Below are positions 32,243 through 40,771 of a DNA stretch of 64,000 nt, in pieces. Under the pieces are notes generated by a model. That model made no database searches. It was given only the letters and a program-made list of their open reading frames with translations, and had not been told where the DNA came from. This DNA is from JACVRW01 sp963771715 (GTDB lineage: Bacteria > Actinomycetota > Thermoleophilia > Solirubrobacterales > Thermoleophilaceae), in NCBI GenBank assembly GCA_963771715.1, contig CAVYUQ010000010.1:62001-126000 (forward strand), written 5' to 3'. The translations under genes were made by a program, and so were the position numbers. Within the stretch, counting starts at the first letter, position 1; each line of letters opens with the position of its first letter.

Positions 32243-33478
32243 GTGATGGGGCGTTCGCGGCTGCCGCTTGCGATCGCGGTGGCTGTGGCCGCCGCGGCTG
32301 CGGCAACTCTGCTGCTCCGGCCACGCAGCGGCCTGATCGAGCCCGCCCCGGTCGACGCCCAACAGTACTTCACGGCCTTTCAGCTCGACCGAGCGGACGA
32401 TTTTCGCAGCCTCCAGCGCCTTCTCGGGCTCGCGGGCCTGGGCGTGGGATTCGCCACGCTCGGCGTGCTCGCGTGGCGCCCGCCGCGGCGGCTGCTCGAC
32501 CGGCTCGAGGCGCGGCCGCTGCTGGGAGGCGCTGCTGCGGGCGCCGGCATCTCGGTGCTGCTGGTGATCACGGACCTCCCGATCCGCGCCTGGATGCGCG
32601 AGCGCTCGCTCGATGTGGGGCTTGCCACCCAGTCCTGGCCGGACTGGGCGGTCGACGTGGCCAAGGCCGCCGGCATCGGCGCGGTCACGGCCGGCATCGG
32701 CGGGCTCGCGGCGGTGGCCCTGGTGCGGAGGTTCCCGCGCAACTGGTGGGCGCCGGGCGCGGCGCTCGTGATCGCGTACGGCGTGGTCACGATCTGGCTC
32801 TATCCGATCCTGATCGATCCGATCTTCAACGACTTCGAGAAGCTGAAGCCGGGGCAGCTCCGCAGCGACGTGATCGAGCTGGCGGACCGGGCCGGGGTGG
32901 ACGTGGGGGAGGTCTACCGGGTGGACGCCAGCCGCCGGACCAGGGCGGCGAACGCGTACGTGATCGGACTCGGCCACAGCAAGCGGGTGGTGCTCTACGA
33001 CAACCTGATCCACGGCTTCCCGCGCGACGAGGTGCGGGTGGTGGTGGCGCACGAGCTCGGGCACCAGAAGCACAACGACCTGCTTCGCGGCCTCGCCTGG
33101 CTCGCGCTGGTGGCGCCCGCCGGGACGTTCCTCACGCAGGCGCTGGCGGAGCGCTTCGCCCGCCGTGAGCGGCTCGGCGACCCGCCCGCGAGGCCCGGGC
33201 CGTCGGCGCTGCCGGCCATCGCGCTCGCCATTGGGCTCGCCGGGTTCGCCCTTGGCCTGGCGTCGAACGCGCTCTCGCGTCCGGTCGAGGCGCGGGCGGA
33301 CTCGTTTGCCCTCGACCTGACCCGTGACCCGGCCGATTTCGTCAAGTTCGAGCGCCGCATCGCGATCCGCAACATCGGCGACCCCGATCCGCCGAGGCTC
33401 TACCACCTGCTGTTCGACACCCATCCCACCACCGAGGAGCGGATCGGGTTCGGAGTCGCATGGGACGAGCAGCACTAG
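32243..33478 (+). CDS. M48-family (Ste24-like) membrane metallopeptidase
   Basis: A 411-residue membrane protease. Several N-terminal hydrophobic segments precede the catalytic domain with VVAHELGHQKHNDLL (zinc His-His and catalytic Glu) and a third ligand region PVEARADSFALDL. The C-terminal FDTHPTTEERI is typical of Ste24/CAAX prenyl protease 1. Bacterial members process membrane proteins; no prenylation is implied. GTG at 32243 is directly followed by an ATG at 32246, either may be used. The M28 peptidase follows closely. Confidence 0.9.
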   Translation: MMGRSRLPLAIAVAVAAAAAATLLLRPRSGLIEPAPVDAQQYFTAFQLDRADDFRSLQRLLGLAGLGVGFATLGVLAWRPPRRLLDRLEARPLLGGAAAGAGISVLLVITDLPIRAWMRERSLDVGLATQSWPDWAVDVAKAAGIGAVTAGIGGLAAVALVRRFPRNWWAPGAALVIAYGVVTIWLYPILIDPIFNDFEKLKPGQLRSDVIELADRAGVDVGEVYRVDASRRTRAANAYVIGLGHSKRVVLYDNLIHGFPRDEVRVVVAHELGHQKHNDLLRGLAWLALVAPAGTFLTQALAERFARRERLGDPPARPGPSALPAIALAIGLAGFALGLASNALSRPVEARADSFALDLTRDPADFVKFERRIAIRNIGDPDPPRLYHLLFDTHPTTEERIGFGVAWDEQH

Positions 33479-33498
33479 CCAGTAGGCTGCCGCCGCCC

Positions 33499-34653
33499 GT
33501 GTCCCGTCGCGCACTGATCGAGCGGGTCGTCCGCGAGCTCGCGTCCTACGAGCGCCCGTCCGCCTCGGAGGGCGAGCGGCGCGCGGCGGAGTGGCTCGAG
33601 GGCGAGCTGAGGGCCGCCGGCTGCACCAACGTCAGGGTGGAGGAGGAGCGCGCCCACGGCGGCTACTGGTGGCCGCTCGGGCTGCTGAACGCGGCCTCGG
33701 CGCTCGCGGCGCTGCTCGGCCGCCGCATGTCCGCGCTCGTGGGCGCCGTCGCGGCGGCCGCGGTGTACGACGACGTGAGCGGTGGCCGACTCTGGTTTCG
33801 GCGCCGGACGCTGCCGCAGCGCCCGACCTGGAACGTCGTGGCCGAGACCGGCGACCCCGAGGCGCCCCGCACCGTCGTCTTCATCGCCCACCACGACGCC
33901 GCCCACAGCGGGCTCGTCTTCCACCCGGCACTGCCGCGGATCGGCATGAAGCTGGCCCCGAAGCTGCATGAGCGGGCCAACCAGAGCATCCCGATCATCT
34001 TCGGGGTCTTTCTCGGCCCGCTTCAGCTCGCGCTCTGGGGTCTGCTCGGGCGCCGCTGGCTGAAGGGCGCCGGGATGTTCTTCTCGCTCGGCGCCACCGC
34101 CTCCATGGCGAACATCGGCGCCAGCCGCGTGGTTCCGGGCGCGAACGACAACCTCAGCTCCGTCGCCGCGCTGGTCGCACTCGCGAACGAGCTCTCCGAG
34201 GAGCCCCCGCAGGGCGTGCGTGTGATCCTGCTCTCGACCGGCTCCGAGGAGGGCTTCATGGAGGGCATGCAGGCATTCGGGCGCCGCCACTTCCACGAGC
34301 TCGACCGGGCGGCAACGGAGTTCGTCTGCCTCGAGTGCATCGGGTCGCCGGATCTGTGCGTGGTCGAGGGCGAGGGGATGCTGCGCATGCGCGACTACCC
34401 GCGGTCGTCGCGCGAGGCTCTGGCTCGAGCCGGCGCGGAGGCCGGGGTGGAGCTGCTCCGCGGCCTTCGCACGGTGGCGGCCACGGACGCGCTGATCGCG
34501 CTGCGTGCCGGCTATCCCACCTGCACGCTCGGCGGCATCGACGAGACCAAGTTCCCGGCGCAGTACCACTGGCCGTCGGACACTCCCGACAACCTCGACT
34601 GGTCCAGCGTCGAGGGCGCGGTCGAGGTCTGCCGCCGCTACCTGAGCGGCTAG
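33499..34653 (+). CDS. M28-family aminopeptidase-like membrane-associated metallopeptidase
   Basis: A 384-residue di-zinc peptidase of the M28 (PSMA-like) family. Zinc ligands appear as AHHD, GANDN, the catalytic Glu pair GSEEGF, and the C-terminal His in QYHWPSDT. Two or three hydrophobic stretches (GLLNAASALAALLG, IIFGVFLGPLQLALWG) suggest membrane association, which is unusual for simple secreted members. No signal peptide is seen. GTG at 33499 is preferred; an ATG at 33460 would overlap the upstream protease gene. Four-base convergent overlap with the DUF3467 gene. Confidence 0.88.
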   Translation: MSRRALIERVVRELASYERPSASEGERRAAEWLEGELRAAGCTNVRVEEERAHGGYWWPLGLLNAASALAALLGRRMSALVGAVAAAAVYDDVSGGRLWFRRRTLPQRPTWNVVAETGDPEAPRTVVFIAHHDAAHSGLVFHPALPRIGMKLAPKLHERANQSIPIIFGVFLGPLQLALWGLLGRRWLKGAGMFFSLGATASMANIGASRVVPGANDNLSSVAALVALANELSEEPPQGVRVILLSTGSEEGFMEGMQAFGRRHFHELDRAATEFVCLECIGSPDLCVVEGEGMLRMRDYPRSSREALARAGAEAGVELLRGLRTVAATDALIALRAGYPTCTLGGIDETKFPAQYHWPSDTPDNLDWSSVEGAVEVCRRYLSG

Positions 34654-34952
34654 TCCGGGGGCTGCTCGCGGTCGCCGAACTCGGGCAGCTCGCGGATCCC
34701 CTCGCGCGTCTGCCACTTGGAGAAGTTGTCCTCCATGGCGTCGATCAGCTCGCGCATGAAGCGCGGCGAGAGGTTCACCCTCGAGACGACCACGCCGGGC
34801 ACCTCGCCCTCCTCGACCTCGTGGTCCACGCGCGCGAACGTAATCGTGAACTCGTAGTCCGAGTGCGAGACGTTCGCGAAGTTGGCGTAGTGGCCCGCCA
34901 TCGTCTCGGGATCGGTGTGGATGTTGAAATGGCGCTCGCCGTCCTCGGGCAC
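34650..34952 (-). CDS. DUF3467 family protein
   Basis: A 100-residue protein with the DUF3467 pattern: ANFANVSHSDYEFTITFARVD, then VVVSRVNLSPRFMRELIDAMEDN. The function is not known for the family. A GTG at 34952 (VPEDGERHFNIHTDPETMAG) is preferred because the longer ATG start at 34976 would overlap the divergent rlmH start. The starts are then 22 bases apart. Confidence 0.82.
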   Translation of the reverse strand: MPEDGERHFNIHTDPETMAGHYANFANVSHSDYEFTITFARVDHEVEEGEVPGVVVSRVNLSPRFMRELIDAMEDNFSKWQTREGIRELPEFGDREQPPD

Positions 34953-34974
34953 GCGCGTAGTATCGCACCCGCCC

Positions 34975-35382
34975 ATGCGGATCTCGGTGATTGCGGTGGG
35001 GCGCCTGCGGCCGCCCTTCCAGGACGACGTAGAGCACTACCGCAAGCTTCTCGCGGGCCTCGCGCGCGTCGAGTTGATCGAGGTCCGGGAGGAGGAGAAG
35101 GTGCCGCCGCGCATTCCGGAGCGCTCGCATCTCGTCCTGCTCGCGAGCAACGGCAAGGAGTTCGACTCGATCGAGTTCAGCGAGTGGCTCGAGGAGCGCC
35201 GCCAGGAGGGGCGCGACCTCTGCTTCGTGATCGGCGGCCCGCGCGGGCTCGACCTCGAGAAGTGCGACACGCGGCTGTCGCTCGGCCGCATCACGTTGCC
35301 GCACCAGCTCGCCCGGGTGGTGCTGCTCGAGCAGGTCTACCGGGCCCACAAGATCCTCGCTCGCGAGCCGTATCACTATTAG
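34975..35382 (+). CDS. rlmH: 23S rRNA (pseudouridine1915-N3)-methyltransferase RlmH
   Basis: A 135-residue SPOUT methyltransferase that modifies pseudouridine 1915 of 23S rRNA in the 70S ribosome. The trefoil-knot SAM site appears as FVIGGPRGLDLE and ITLPHQLARVVLLEQVYRA, with the family end EPYHY. It is about 20 residues shorter than most RlmH proteins, the shortening being in the middle (around VPPRIPERSH), but all key parts are present. argS starts seven bases after the stop. Confidence 0.93.
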   Translation: MRISVIAVGRLRPPFQDDVEHYRKLLAGLARVELIEVREEEKVPPRIPERSHLVLLASNGKEFDSIEFSEWLEERRQEGRDLCFVIGGPRGLDLEKCDTRLSLGRITLPHQLARVVLLEQVYRAHKILAREPYHY

Positions 35383-35389
35383 TAGTGGC

Positions 35390-36997
35390 ATGGACCCCGT
35401 CGCCCAGCTGACCACCGCCGTCGAGGAGACCGCCGCCGACCTCGCGGGGAACGGCCGCCGCGCGGGCCTGAAGCTGGACCGCCCGCCGCGGCCGGACTTC
35501 GGCGACTACTCGACGAACGCGGCGATGCTGCTGGCGCCCACCATGGGCGAGGCGCCGCGCGCGATCGCGGAGAAGCTGGGCGAGCGGCTGGGCGAGCGGC
35601 TCGGCGAGACCGTCGAACGCGTGGAGATCGCCGGTCCCGGCTTCCTCAACCTGTTCATGGCGGACAGCTGGTACCTCGACACGCTGGCCACGCTGCTCGA
35701 CGCGGGCGAGGACTACGGGGCGGGCTCCGGCGGCGAGCACGTGAACCTCGAGTTCGTGAGCGCGAACCCGACGGGGCCGATGACGATCGCCTCGGCGCGC
35801 CACGCCGCGTACGGCGACGCCCTCGCGCGCATCCTGGAGCGGGCCGGCCACCGGCTCGAGCGCGAGTACTACGTGAACGACGCGGGCAGCCAGGTGCGTC
35901 GCTTCGGGGAGTCGATCCAGGCGCGGGCGCGCGGCGAGGAGCCGCCGGAGGACGGCTACCAGGGCGACTACGTGGGAGAGCTTGCCGACCGGATCGACGG
36001 CGCGGCCGACGCCGACCCCGACGAGCTGGCCCTCCAGGGCATCGAGCTGATGCTCGAGAACGTGCGCGCCTCGCTGGACCGCTTCCGGGTGCGAATGGAC
36101 CACTTCTTCTCGGAGCGGACGCTACATGCGTCGGGCGCGATCGAGACCGCGCTCGAGCGGCTCGACACCTACGAGCACGACGGCGCGCTCTGGCTGCGCA
36201 CGACGGCCTACGGCACCGACAAGGACAGCGTCCTGCGCCGCTCGAACGGCGAATGGACCTACTTCGCCTCCGACATCGCCTACCACCTGCACAAGGTGGG
36301 CCGCGAGTACGACCGGGCGATCGACATCTGGGGCGCGGACCACCATGGGCACATCGCCCGCATGCGCGCGGCCTGGCAGGCGCTCGGCGGCGACCCGGAG
36401 GCGTTCGAGGTGGTGCTGATGCAGCTCGTGAACCTCACGGAGCACGGCGAGCGCGTGAAGATGTCGAAGCGCGCGGGTGCGATCGAGACGCTGGACGACC
36501 TGCTCGACGACATCGGTGTGGACGCCGCGCGCTGGTTTTTGACCTCGCGCAGCCACGACACCACACTCGACCTCGACCTCGAGCTAGCGCGCAGCCAGTC
36601 TCAGGACAACCCCGTCTACTACGTCCAGTACGCGCACGCGCGGATCGCGTCGATCCTGCGAAAGGCGGGGGAGGAGCGGGTGCAGCAGGCGCTCGCCGCG
36701 GACCTGCGCGCGAGCGCGGAGCAGTTTCATCCCTCGGCCAGGGCGCTCGTGAAGCGGCTGCTGGAGCTGCCCGCGGAGGTCCGCGACGCGGCGGAGCGCC
36801 GCGCGCCGAACCGCATCACCACCTACGCGACCGAGACCTCCCAGGACTTCTCGGCCTTCTACCGCGACTGCCGCGTGGTGGGAGCCGCCGAGGAGGGCGG
36901 CGACGAGGACGTGCGGATCGCGATCGCCGTGCTCACGAAGCGCGTGCTGGCGCAGTCGCTGGACCTGCTCGGGGTCGAGGCGCCGGAGGCGATGTGA
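35390..36997 (+). CDS. argS: Arginyl-tRNA synthetase with unusual HIGH region
   Basis: A 535-residue class I synthetase. The Add1 domain (RPDFGDYSTN), the class I entry SANPTGP (124-130), AAYGDALARILE, YYVNDAG, WGADHHGHIARM and the KMSK motif VKMSKRAG (Lys357) identify ArgRS. At the HIGH motif, where HVGH-type residues are expected, the sequence reads MTIASARH (131-138), so the two canonical histidines are missing; His138 may partly substitute. The C-terminal anticodon domain (DALRASAEQ region) is normal. GTGA overlap with the next gene. Confidence 0.93.
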   Translation: MDPVAQLTTAVEETAADLAGNGRRAGLKLDRPPRPDFGDYSTNAAMLLAPTMGEAPRAIAEKLGERLGERLGETVERVEIAGPGFLNLFMADSWYLDTLATLLDAGEDYGAGSGGEHVNLEFVSANPTGPMTIASARHAAYGDALARILERAGHRLEREYYVNDAGSQVRRFGESIQARARGEEPPEDGYQGDYVGELADRIDGAADADPDELALQGIELMLENVRASLDRFRVRMDHFFSERTLHASGAIETALERLDTYEHDGALWLRTTAYGTDKDSVLRRSNGEWTYFASDIAYHLHKVGREYDRAIDIWGADHHGHIARMRAAWQALGGDPEAFEVVLMQLVNLTEHGERVKMSKRAGAIETLDDLLDDIGVDAARWFLTSRSHDTTLDLDLELARSQSQDNPVYYVQYAHARIASILRKAGEERVQQALAADLRASAEQFHPSARALVKRLLELPAEVRDAAERRAPNRITTYATETSQDFSAFYRDCRVVGAAEEGGDEDVRIAIAVLTKRVLAQSLDLLGVEAPEAM

Positions 36998-38307
36998 GGG
37001 TCCGGCTCGCGCTTGCTCTCGCGGTTGGCGCCACGCTGTCGAGCGCGGCTCCCGCTGCCGCGATCGACCGCTACATCCCGGTGAAGGCCCCGCCCGGGGC
37101 CGGCCCGGCGAAGTACGACCGCGTCTTCGTTCAGCAGCTCGGCCCCGCGGGGGCTCGGAACGTGCTCGTGCTGGTGCCGGGAACCAACGCTGGCGCGGGC
37201 GCGATCACACCGGTGGCGCGCCAGATTGTCAGGCGGGTGCCGCGGACGCAGGTCTGGATCGTCGACCGGCGCGAGCAGGCCCTGGAGGACACGACCGGCT
37301 TCGCGTCAGGCGACCCGCAGCGGGCGCAGGACTACTACCTCGGCTTCCGCTACAGGCGCGTTCTCGGCGAGGACGCGAAGTTCGTGGCCGACTGGGGCCT
37401 CAGGCGCCAGCTCGGCGACCTCCGCCGCGTGATTCGGCTGGCGCGTGGCGGCGGGCGCAGGGTGATCCTCGGTGGCCACTCGGCAGGGGCCTCGACGGCG
37501 GTCGCCTACGCGGCGTGGGACTTCGGCGGCCGCCCGGGCTACCGCGATCTCGACGGCCTGGTGCTGATCGACGGGGGCCTGCTCGGCAGCTTCAGGTCGG
37601 CCGACCTCAGGCGCGCCAAACGAGAGCTCGCCGACATCCGCCGCGGCGACGTCTTCAACGACATCCTCGGGCTCGGCATCCCGGAGATCAACGGCATCTT
37701 CGCCCAGCTGGGCGCGCTCTGGGCCTACAAGCGCCCTGACGAGCCGTCCGTGCTGCAGCAGTACCCGGCTCTACCGGACGCGGTGAAGCCGGAGGTGCGC
37801 GTCACGAACGAGGCGCTGTTCGGCTTCGCGTTCGACGTGACGACATCGCCGGACTTCCTGTCGACCATCCACGTTCGGGCGGGCCACCTGGCCACCAGCG
37901 GCGATCCGCGCGGCTGGGTCCACGGCGAGCTCACGCCCCTCCGCGCGTTCGCGAGGGCGTGGGCGGCGCACTCGCCGAACGCGACCGAGTGGTACTACCC
38001 CCGGCGGCTGCGCCTCGACATCGACGCCGCGAGCTCGCTCCGGCAGACGGCCGCGGCTCGCTACCTCGGCCTGCGGCTGCGGCACGGCCACCGCATCGAC
38101 CTGCCGCTGTATGCCTTCAGCACCGCGCTCACGAACGGTCGCGTGGCGCGCGGCGCGAGGAGGCTCGTGCGACGGTCGAGGATCAAGGCGGCCACCGTGA
38201 TCGACGATCGGCGCACGAGGCACATCGACCCGCTGTCGGCGGCTCCGTCCAGGAACCACTTCCTGAAGTCGGTCGTGCCGTTCCTGAGGCGAGCTACAGC
38301 TCGCTGA
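36994..38307 (+). CDS. Secreted alpha/beta hydrolase
   Basis: A 437-residue exported protein: signal peptide (VRVRLALALAVGATLSSAAP) and an alpha/beta hydrolase core with LVLVPGTNAGAGAI as the oxyanion strand and the nucleophile elbow GGHSAGAST. A long insert follows before the C-terminal part, where His may lie in HVRAGHLATSGD. The end is basic. Substrate (ester, lipid or polymer) unknown. The GTG overlaps the argS stop by four bases, an odd partner for a tRNA synthetase. It overlaps ccdA by 14 bases convergently. Confidence 0.75.
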   Translation: MRVRLALALAVGATLSSAAPAAAIDRYIPVKAPPGAGPAKYDRVFVQQLGPAGARNVLVLVPGTNAGAGAITPVARQIVRRVPRTQVWIVDRREQALEDTTGFASGDPQRAQDYYLGFRYRRVLGEDAKFVADWGLRRQLGDLRRVIRLARGGGRRVILGGHSAGASTAVAYAAWDFGGRPGYRDLDGLVLIDGGLLGSFRSADLRRAKRELADIRRGDVFNDILGLGIPEINGIFAQLGALWAYKRPDEPSVLQQYPALPDAVKPEVRVTNEALFGFAFDVTTSPDFLSTIHVRAGHLATSGDPRGWVHGELTPLRAFARAWAAHSPNATEWYYPRRLRLDIDAASSLRQTAAARYLGLRLRHGHRIDLPLYAFSTALTNGRVARGARRLVRRSRIKAATVIDDRRTRHIDPLSAAPSRNHFLKSVVPFLRRATAR

Positions 38308-39043
38308 AGAAGTTCACGTTCAGATCGTCCATCACACGCAGCGCCTCGGCGTTCAGGCGCGTGAGCTCGTTCGTGTAGAGCAGCACGCCCATGGCGATCA
38401 GGATCACGCCGGACACGAGCGTGATCGCCGAGTAGTGGTCGCGGAAGAACTTGAAGACGCCCGAGAAGGTGGAGAACGCGAGCGCGCTGAGGATGAACGG
38501 CACGGCCAGCCCGAGCGCGTAGAAGGCCAGCAGCACGCCGCCCCTGCCGACGGTCGTCTCGCTCGAGGCCGCCGTGAGGATCGCTCCGAGCGTGGGACCG
38601 GTGCAGGGGAGCCAGGCGACCGCGAACGCCAGGCCGGCGATGATCGGCCCACCCGTGTGGGCGCGCCGCATCAGCTCCTCGGGGCGCCACTCGCGGTTCA
38701 GCTTCGGCACGAACAGCGTCGCGATGAAGAGGGCGCCGAGCAGCGCGATCACCACGCCCGAGATCTGCCGCAGGACGGCGCGGTGGTCCTGGAGCGTCTG
38801 GCCGAGCCCGGTGGCGGTCATGCCGAGCGCCACGAACATCGCCGTGAAGGCGAGGCAGAACAGCAGCGCAGGGCCGAGCACGTGGCGGCGCCCGCGACCC
38901 TCCTGGATGTCCGCGAACGAGACGCCGGAGATGGTGGAGAGGTAGCCCGGCACGAGCGGCAGCACGCACGGCGACACGAAAGAGATGAAGCCGACCGCGA
39001 AGGCCGCGAAGACCGTGGCGTCGACCGACTCCTGCGCGATCAC
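38294..39043 (-). CDS. ccdA: Cytochrome c biogenesis protein CcdA
   Basis: A 249-residue membrane protein with six hydrophobic segments. The two redox cysteines are in VSPCVLPLVPGY (helix 1) and WLPCTGPTLGA (helix 4), as in CcdA, which carries electrons from cytoplasmic thioredoxin to extracytoplasmic thiol proteins. GTG start overlaps the ccmH stop by four bases. Last gene of a tlpA-ccmH-ccdA operon. Confidence 0.93.
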   Translation of the reverse strand: MIAQESVDATVFAAFAVGFISFVSPCVLPLVPGYLSTISGVSFADIQEGRGRRHVLGPALLFCLAFTAMFVALGMTATGLGQTLQDHRAVLRQISGVVIALLGALFIATLFVPKLNREWRPEELMRRAHTGGPIIAGLAFAVAWLPCTGPTLGAILTAASSETTVGRGGVLLAFYALGLAVPFILSALAFSTFSGVFKFFRDHYSAITLVSGVILIAMGVLLYTNELTRLNAEALRVMDDLNVNFFSEL

Positions 39044-39513
39044 AGGTCGTAGCGCTCCATGTCGTCGTCGAGCCGAGAGCCGTCGGCGCCGGCAAGCGTG
39101 GCGCCCCCGCGTCCTGTCGGACCGCCCCCGCGCCGCCGCCAGCGCACCACGGCGAAGGCGATGCCGCCGGCCGCCAGCAGGAGGCCGAGAGCGGGGATCA
39201 CGTATACGAGCACGTCGCCGAGGTCGTCGTCACCCTGGTCCCCGGGCAGGGCGAGCACGCTGTCGCCGAACTCCGCCACGAGCGCCTGCTTCACCTCGTC
39301 CTTCGACTTGCAGCGCGCGATCAGCCGCTCGATATAGGCGCGCTCGCGCTGCGCCTGCGGCGCCTCGCTGGCGAGGCCGAGCGGCGTGCCGCAGACCGGG
39401 CACATCACCTCGTCCTCGATGTCGCCGAGCGTGGTCTTCGGGCAGTCCTGCGCCGTAGCCGCCGCCGGGAGAGCCAGCAGCGCCAAGAGTGCGAGCAGCG
39501 TGACCCGCCTCAC
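39040..39513 (-). CDS. ccmH: CcmH/CycL-type haem-lyase accessory protein
   Basis: A 157-residue membrane-anchored protein with signal peptide (MRRVTLLALLALLALPAA) and the CcmH redox site EVMCPVCGTPLGLAS, a short helical domain (ERAYIERLIARCKSKDEV) and a C-terminal membrane helix followed by a basic tail. It reduces apocytochrome c Cys-x-x-Cys-His before haem attachment. Lies between tlpA-like and ccdA with four-base overlaps on both sides. No CcmF or ResB/C haem ligase is in the window. Confidence 0.9.
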   Translation of the reverse strand: MRRVTLLALLALLALPAAATAQDCPKTTLGDIEDEVMCPVCGTPLGLASEAPQAQRERAYIERLIARCKSKDEVKQALVAEFGDSVLALPGDQGDDDLGDVLVYVIPALGLLLAAGGIAFAVVRWRRRGGGPTGRGGATLAGADGSRLDDDMERYDL

Positions 39514-40052
39514 AGCAGCGGCCCAACTTCGGTTCGCATGAACTGCTCGTCAACCGGTCCGCGCCGCACGGCAGTGATCTGGCCGGAGCGGTCGATCACG
39601 AACGTCTCGGGGTACTGGACCACGCCGAAGGTCTCGATGCCGTGGCCGTCCTTGTCCTTGAGCATCGGGTAGCTGAGGCCGTACTCGTCGATGAAGTCCT
39701 GGGCGTCCTCGGTGACGTCGAGCATGTCCACGCCGAGCACCGTTGCGTCCCTCGTAGAGATCCGCTGGTGCCAGCGCTCGAGCAGCGGCGACTCCGCCCT
39801 GCACGGCTTGCACCACGAGGCCCAGAAGTTCAGCACCACCACCTGGCCGCGGTAATCCGCGAGCGAGCCGTTCCCACCACCGCCCAGCTTCGGCAGCTCG
39901 AGATCGGGCGCCGCCTCCGTCTCACCCCGGCCGAGCGCCTCCTCCACACCCCGGTCCGGCTCGTTCGAGGCGAGCCCGTAAGCGAGCAGCGCGACCAGCC
40001 CGAGAAGGACGCAGATGACGGCGATCGGGACGGGGGACAGAGCTCTCCGCAT
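39510..40052 (-). CDS. TlpA/CcmG/ResA-like thiol-disulfide oxidoreductase
   Basis: A 180-residue membrane-anchored thioredoxin-fold protein: N-terminal anchor (VPIAVICVLLGLVALLAYGL), then the domain with VVVLNFWASWCKPCRAE (active site WCKPC), DMLDVTEDAQDFIDEYG insertion and the cis-Pro in VVQYPETFVID. It receives electrons from CcdA and passes them to CcmH or apocytochrome c. First gene of the operon, starting 63 bases from the divergent-strand tRNA. Confidence 0.93.
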   Translation of the reverse strand: MRRALSPVPIAVICVLLGLVALLAYGLASNEPDRGVEEALGRGETEAAPDLELPKLGGGGNGSLADYRGQVVVLNFWASWCKPCRAESPLLERWHQRISTRDATVLGVDMLDVTEDAQDFIDEYGLSYPMLKDKDGHGIETFGVVQYPETFVIDRSGQITAVRRGPVDEQFMRTEVGPLL

Positions 40053-40115
40053 GGCCGAGCAGAACCATAGATGGGGGCTAGAATCGGCCCCCGAGCGGTC
40101 CCCGGGACCGCCAAC

Positions 40116-40188
40116 GCGGACGTAGCTCAGTTGGTAGAGCGTCGGCTTCCCAAGCCGAAGGTCGCGGGTTCGAGGCCCGTCGTCCGCT
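40116..40188 (+). tRNA. tRNA-Gly (anticodon CCC)
   Basis: A full cloverleaf of 73 bases: acceptor GCGGACG/CGTCCGC, D-arm GCTC/GAGC around AGTTGGTA, anticodon stem TCGGC/GCCGA with loop TTCCCAA (anticodon CCC), variable AGGTC and T-arm with loop TTCGAGG (one G-T pair in the stem), discriminator T. No CCA is encoded. It reads GGG glycine codons. Confidence 0.95.
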
Positions 40189-40217
40189 TCAAGCCTGAAT
40201 CGCCCGGACGGGTCGCG

Positions 40218-40544
40218 TTAGCGCGGTGCGTACATGATGGTCGCCACCCCGACCAAGCAGACGGTGGCGCCGATCACGTCGTAGCGGTCTGGGCGGAAGC
40301 CGTCGAAGACGACGCCCCACACGAGCGAGCCGATGATGAACACGCCGCCGTAGGCGGCGAGCACGCGGCCGAAGTTGGCGTCGGGTTGGAGGGCGGCGAC
40401 GGCTCCGTAGCCGGCGAGCGCGACGCTTCCAGCGAGCGCGAATAGGACACCGCGCCCTTCCTTGATGGCTTGCCACATCAGATAGGCGCCGCCGATCTCC
40501 GCGATCGCGGCGACGATGAACAGCGCGATGGACTTGCTGGTCAC
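40218..40544 (-). CDS. YnfA-family (UPF0060) membrane protein
   Basis: A 108-residue protein with four membrane helices. The family signatures are AAIAEIGGAYLMWQAIKEG at the start, ALQPDANFGRVLAAYGGVFI in the middle and DVIGATVCLVGVATIMYAPR at the end. YnfA resembles small multidrug transporters (SMR), and some members are efflux pumps. Placed 30 bases from tRNA-Gly on the other strand. Length is exactly typical. Confidence 0.92.
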   Translation of the reverse strand: MTSKSIALFIVAAIAEIGGAYLMWQAIKEGRGVLFALAGSVALAGYGAVAALQPDANFGRVLAAYGGVFIIGSLVWGVVFDGFRPDRYDVIGATVCLVGVATIMYAPR

Positions 40545-40582
40545 GTCGGCATCGTCTCAGCGGTACCCGACGTGAGGCCCGG

Positions 40583-40771
40583 TCAGCAGCTCGGGTCGCG
40601 TCGGCTGAGCCGGCGATGGAGCGTGAGCACGGCGGCCGCCAGGACGGCGACGAGGACCGCTACGGCGATCCCGAGCACGTTCCCGACGGTCGCGCCCGCG
40701 ACCGCTCCCAGCACAGCCGGGCCGGCGAGGCAGCAGAGTGCCATCACGAGGCCGGCGGCTCCGATCCTCAT
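40583..40771 (-). CDS. Small two-helix membrane protein with Cys-Cys motif (possible metal transporter)
   Basis: A 62-residue protein with two hydrophobic segments; the first contains LVMALCCLAGPAVLG, a vicinal Cys pair in a helix as in MerT/MerF/MerE mercury transporters, and the C-terminus ends DPSC. Too short for a firm family call. It overlaps the next upstream gene by four bases and lies in a unit controlled by a MerR regulator with Cys-rich tail, so a role in metal (mercury-like) transport is plausible. No MerA reductase is seen. Confidence 0.5.
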   Translation of the reverse strand: MRIGAAGLVMALCCLAGPAVLGAVAGATVGNVLGIAVAVLVAVLAAAVLTLHRRLSRRDPSC

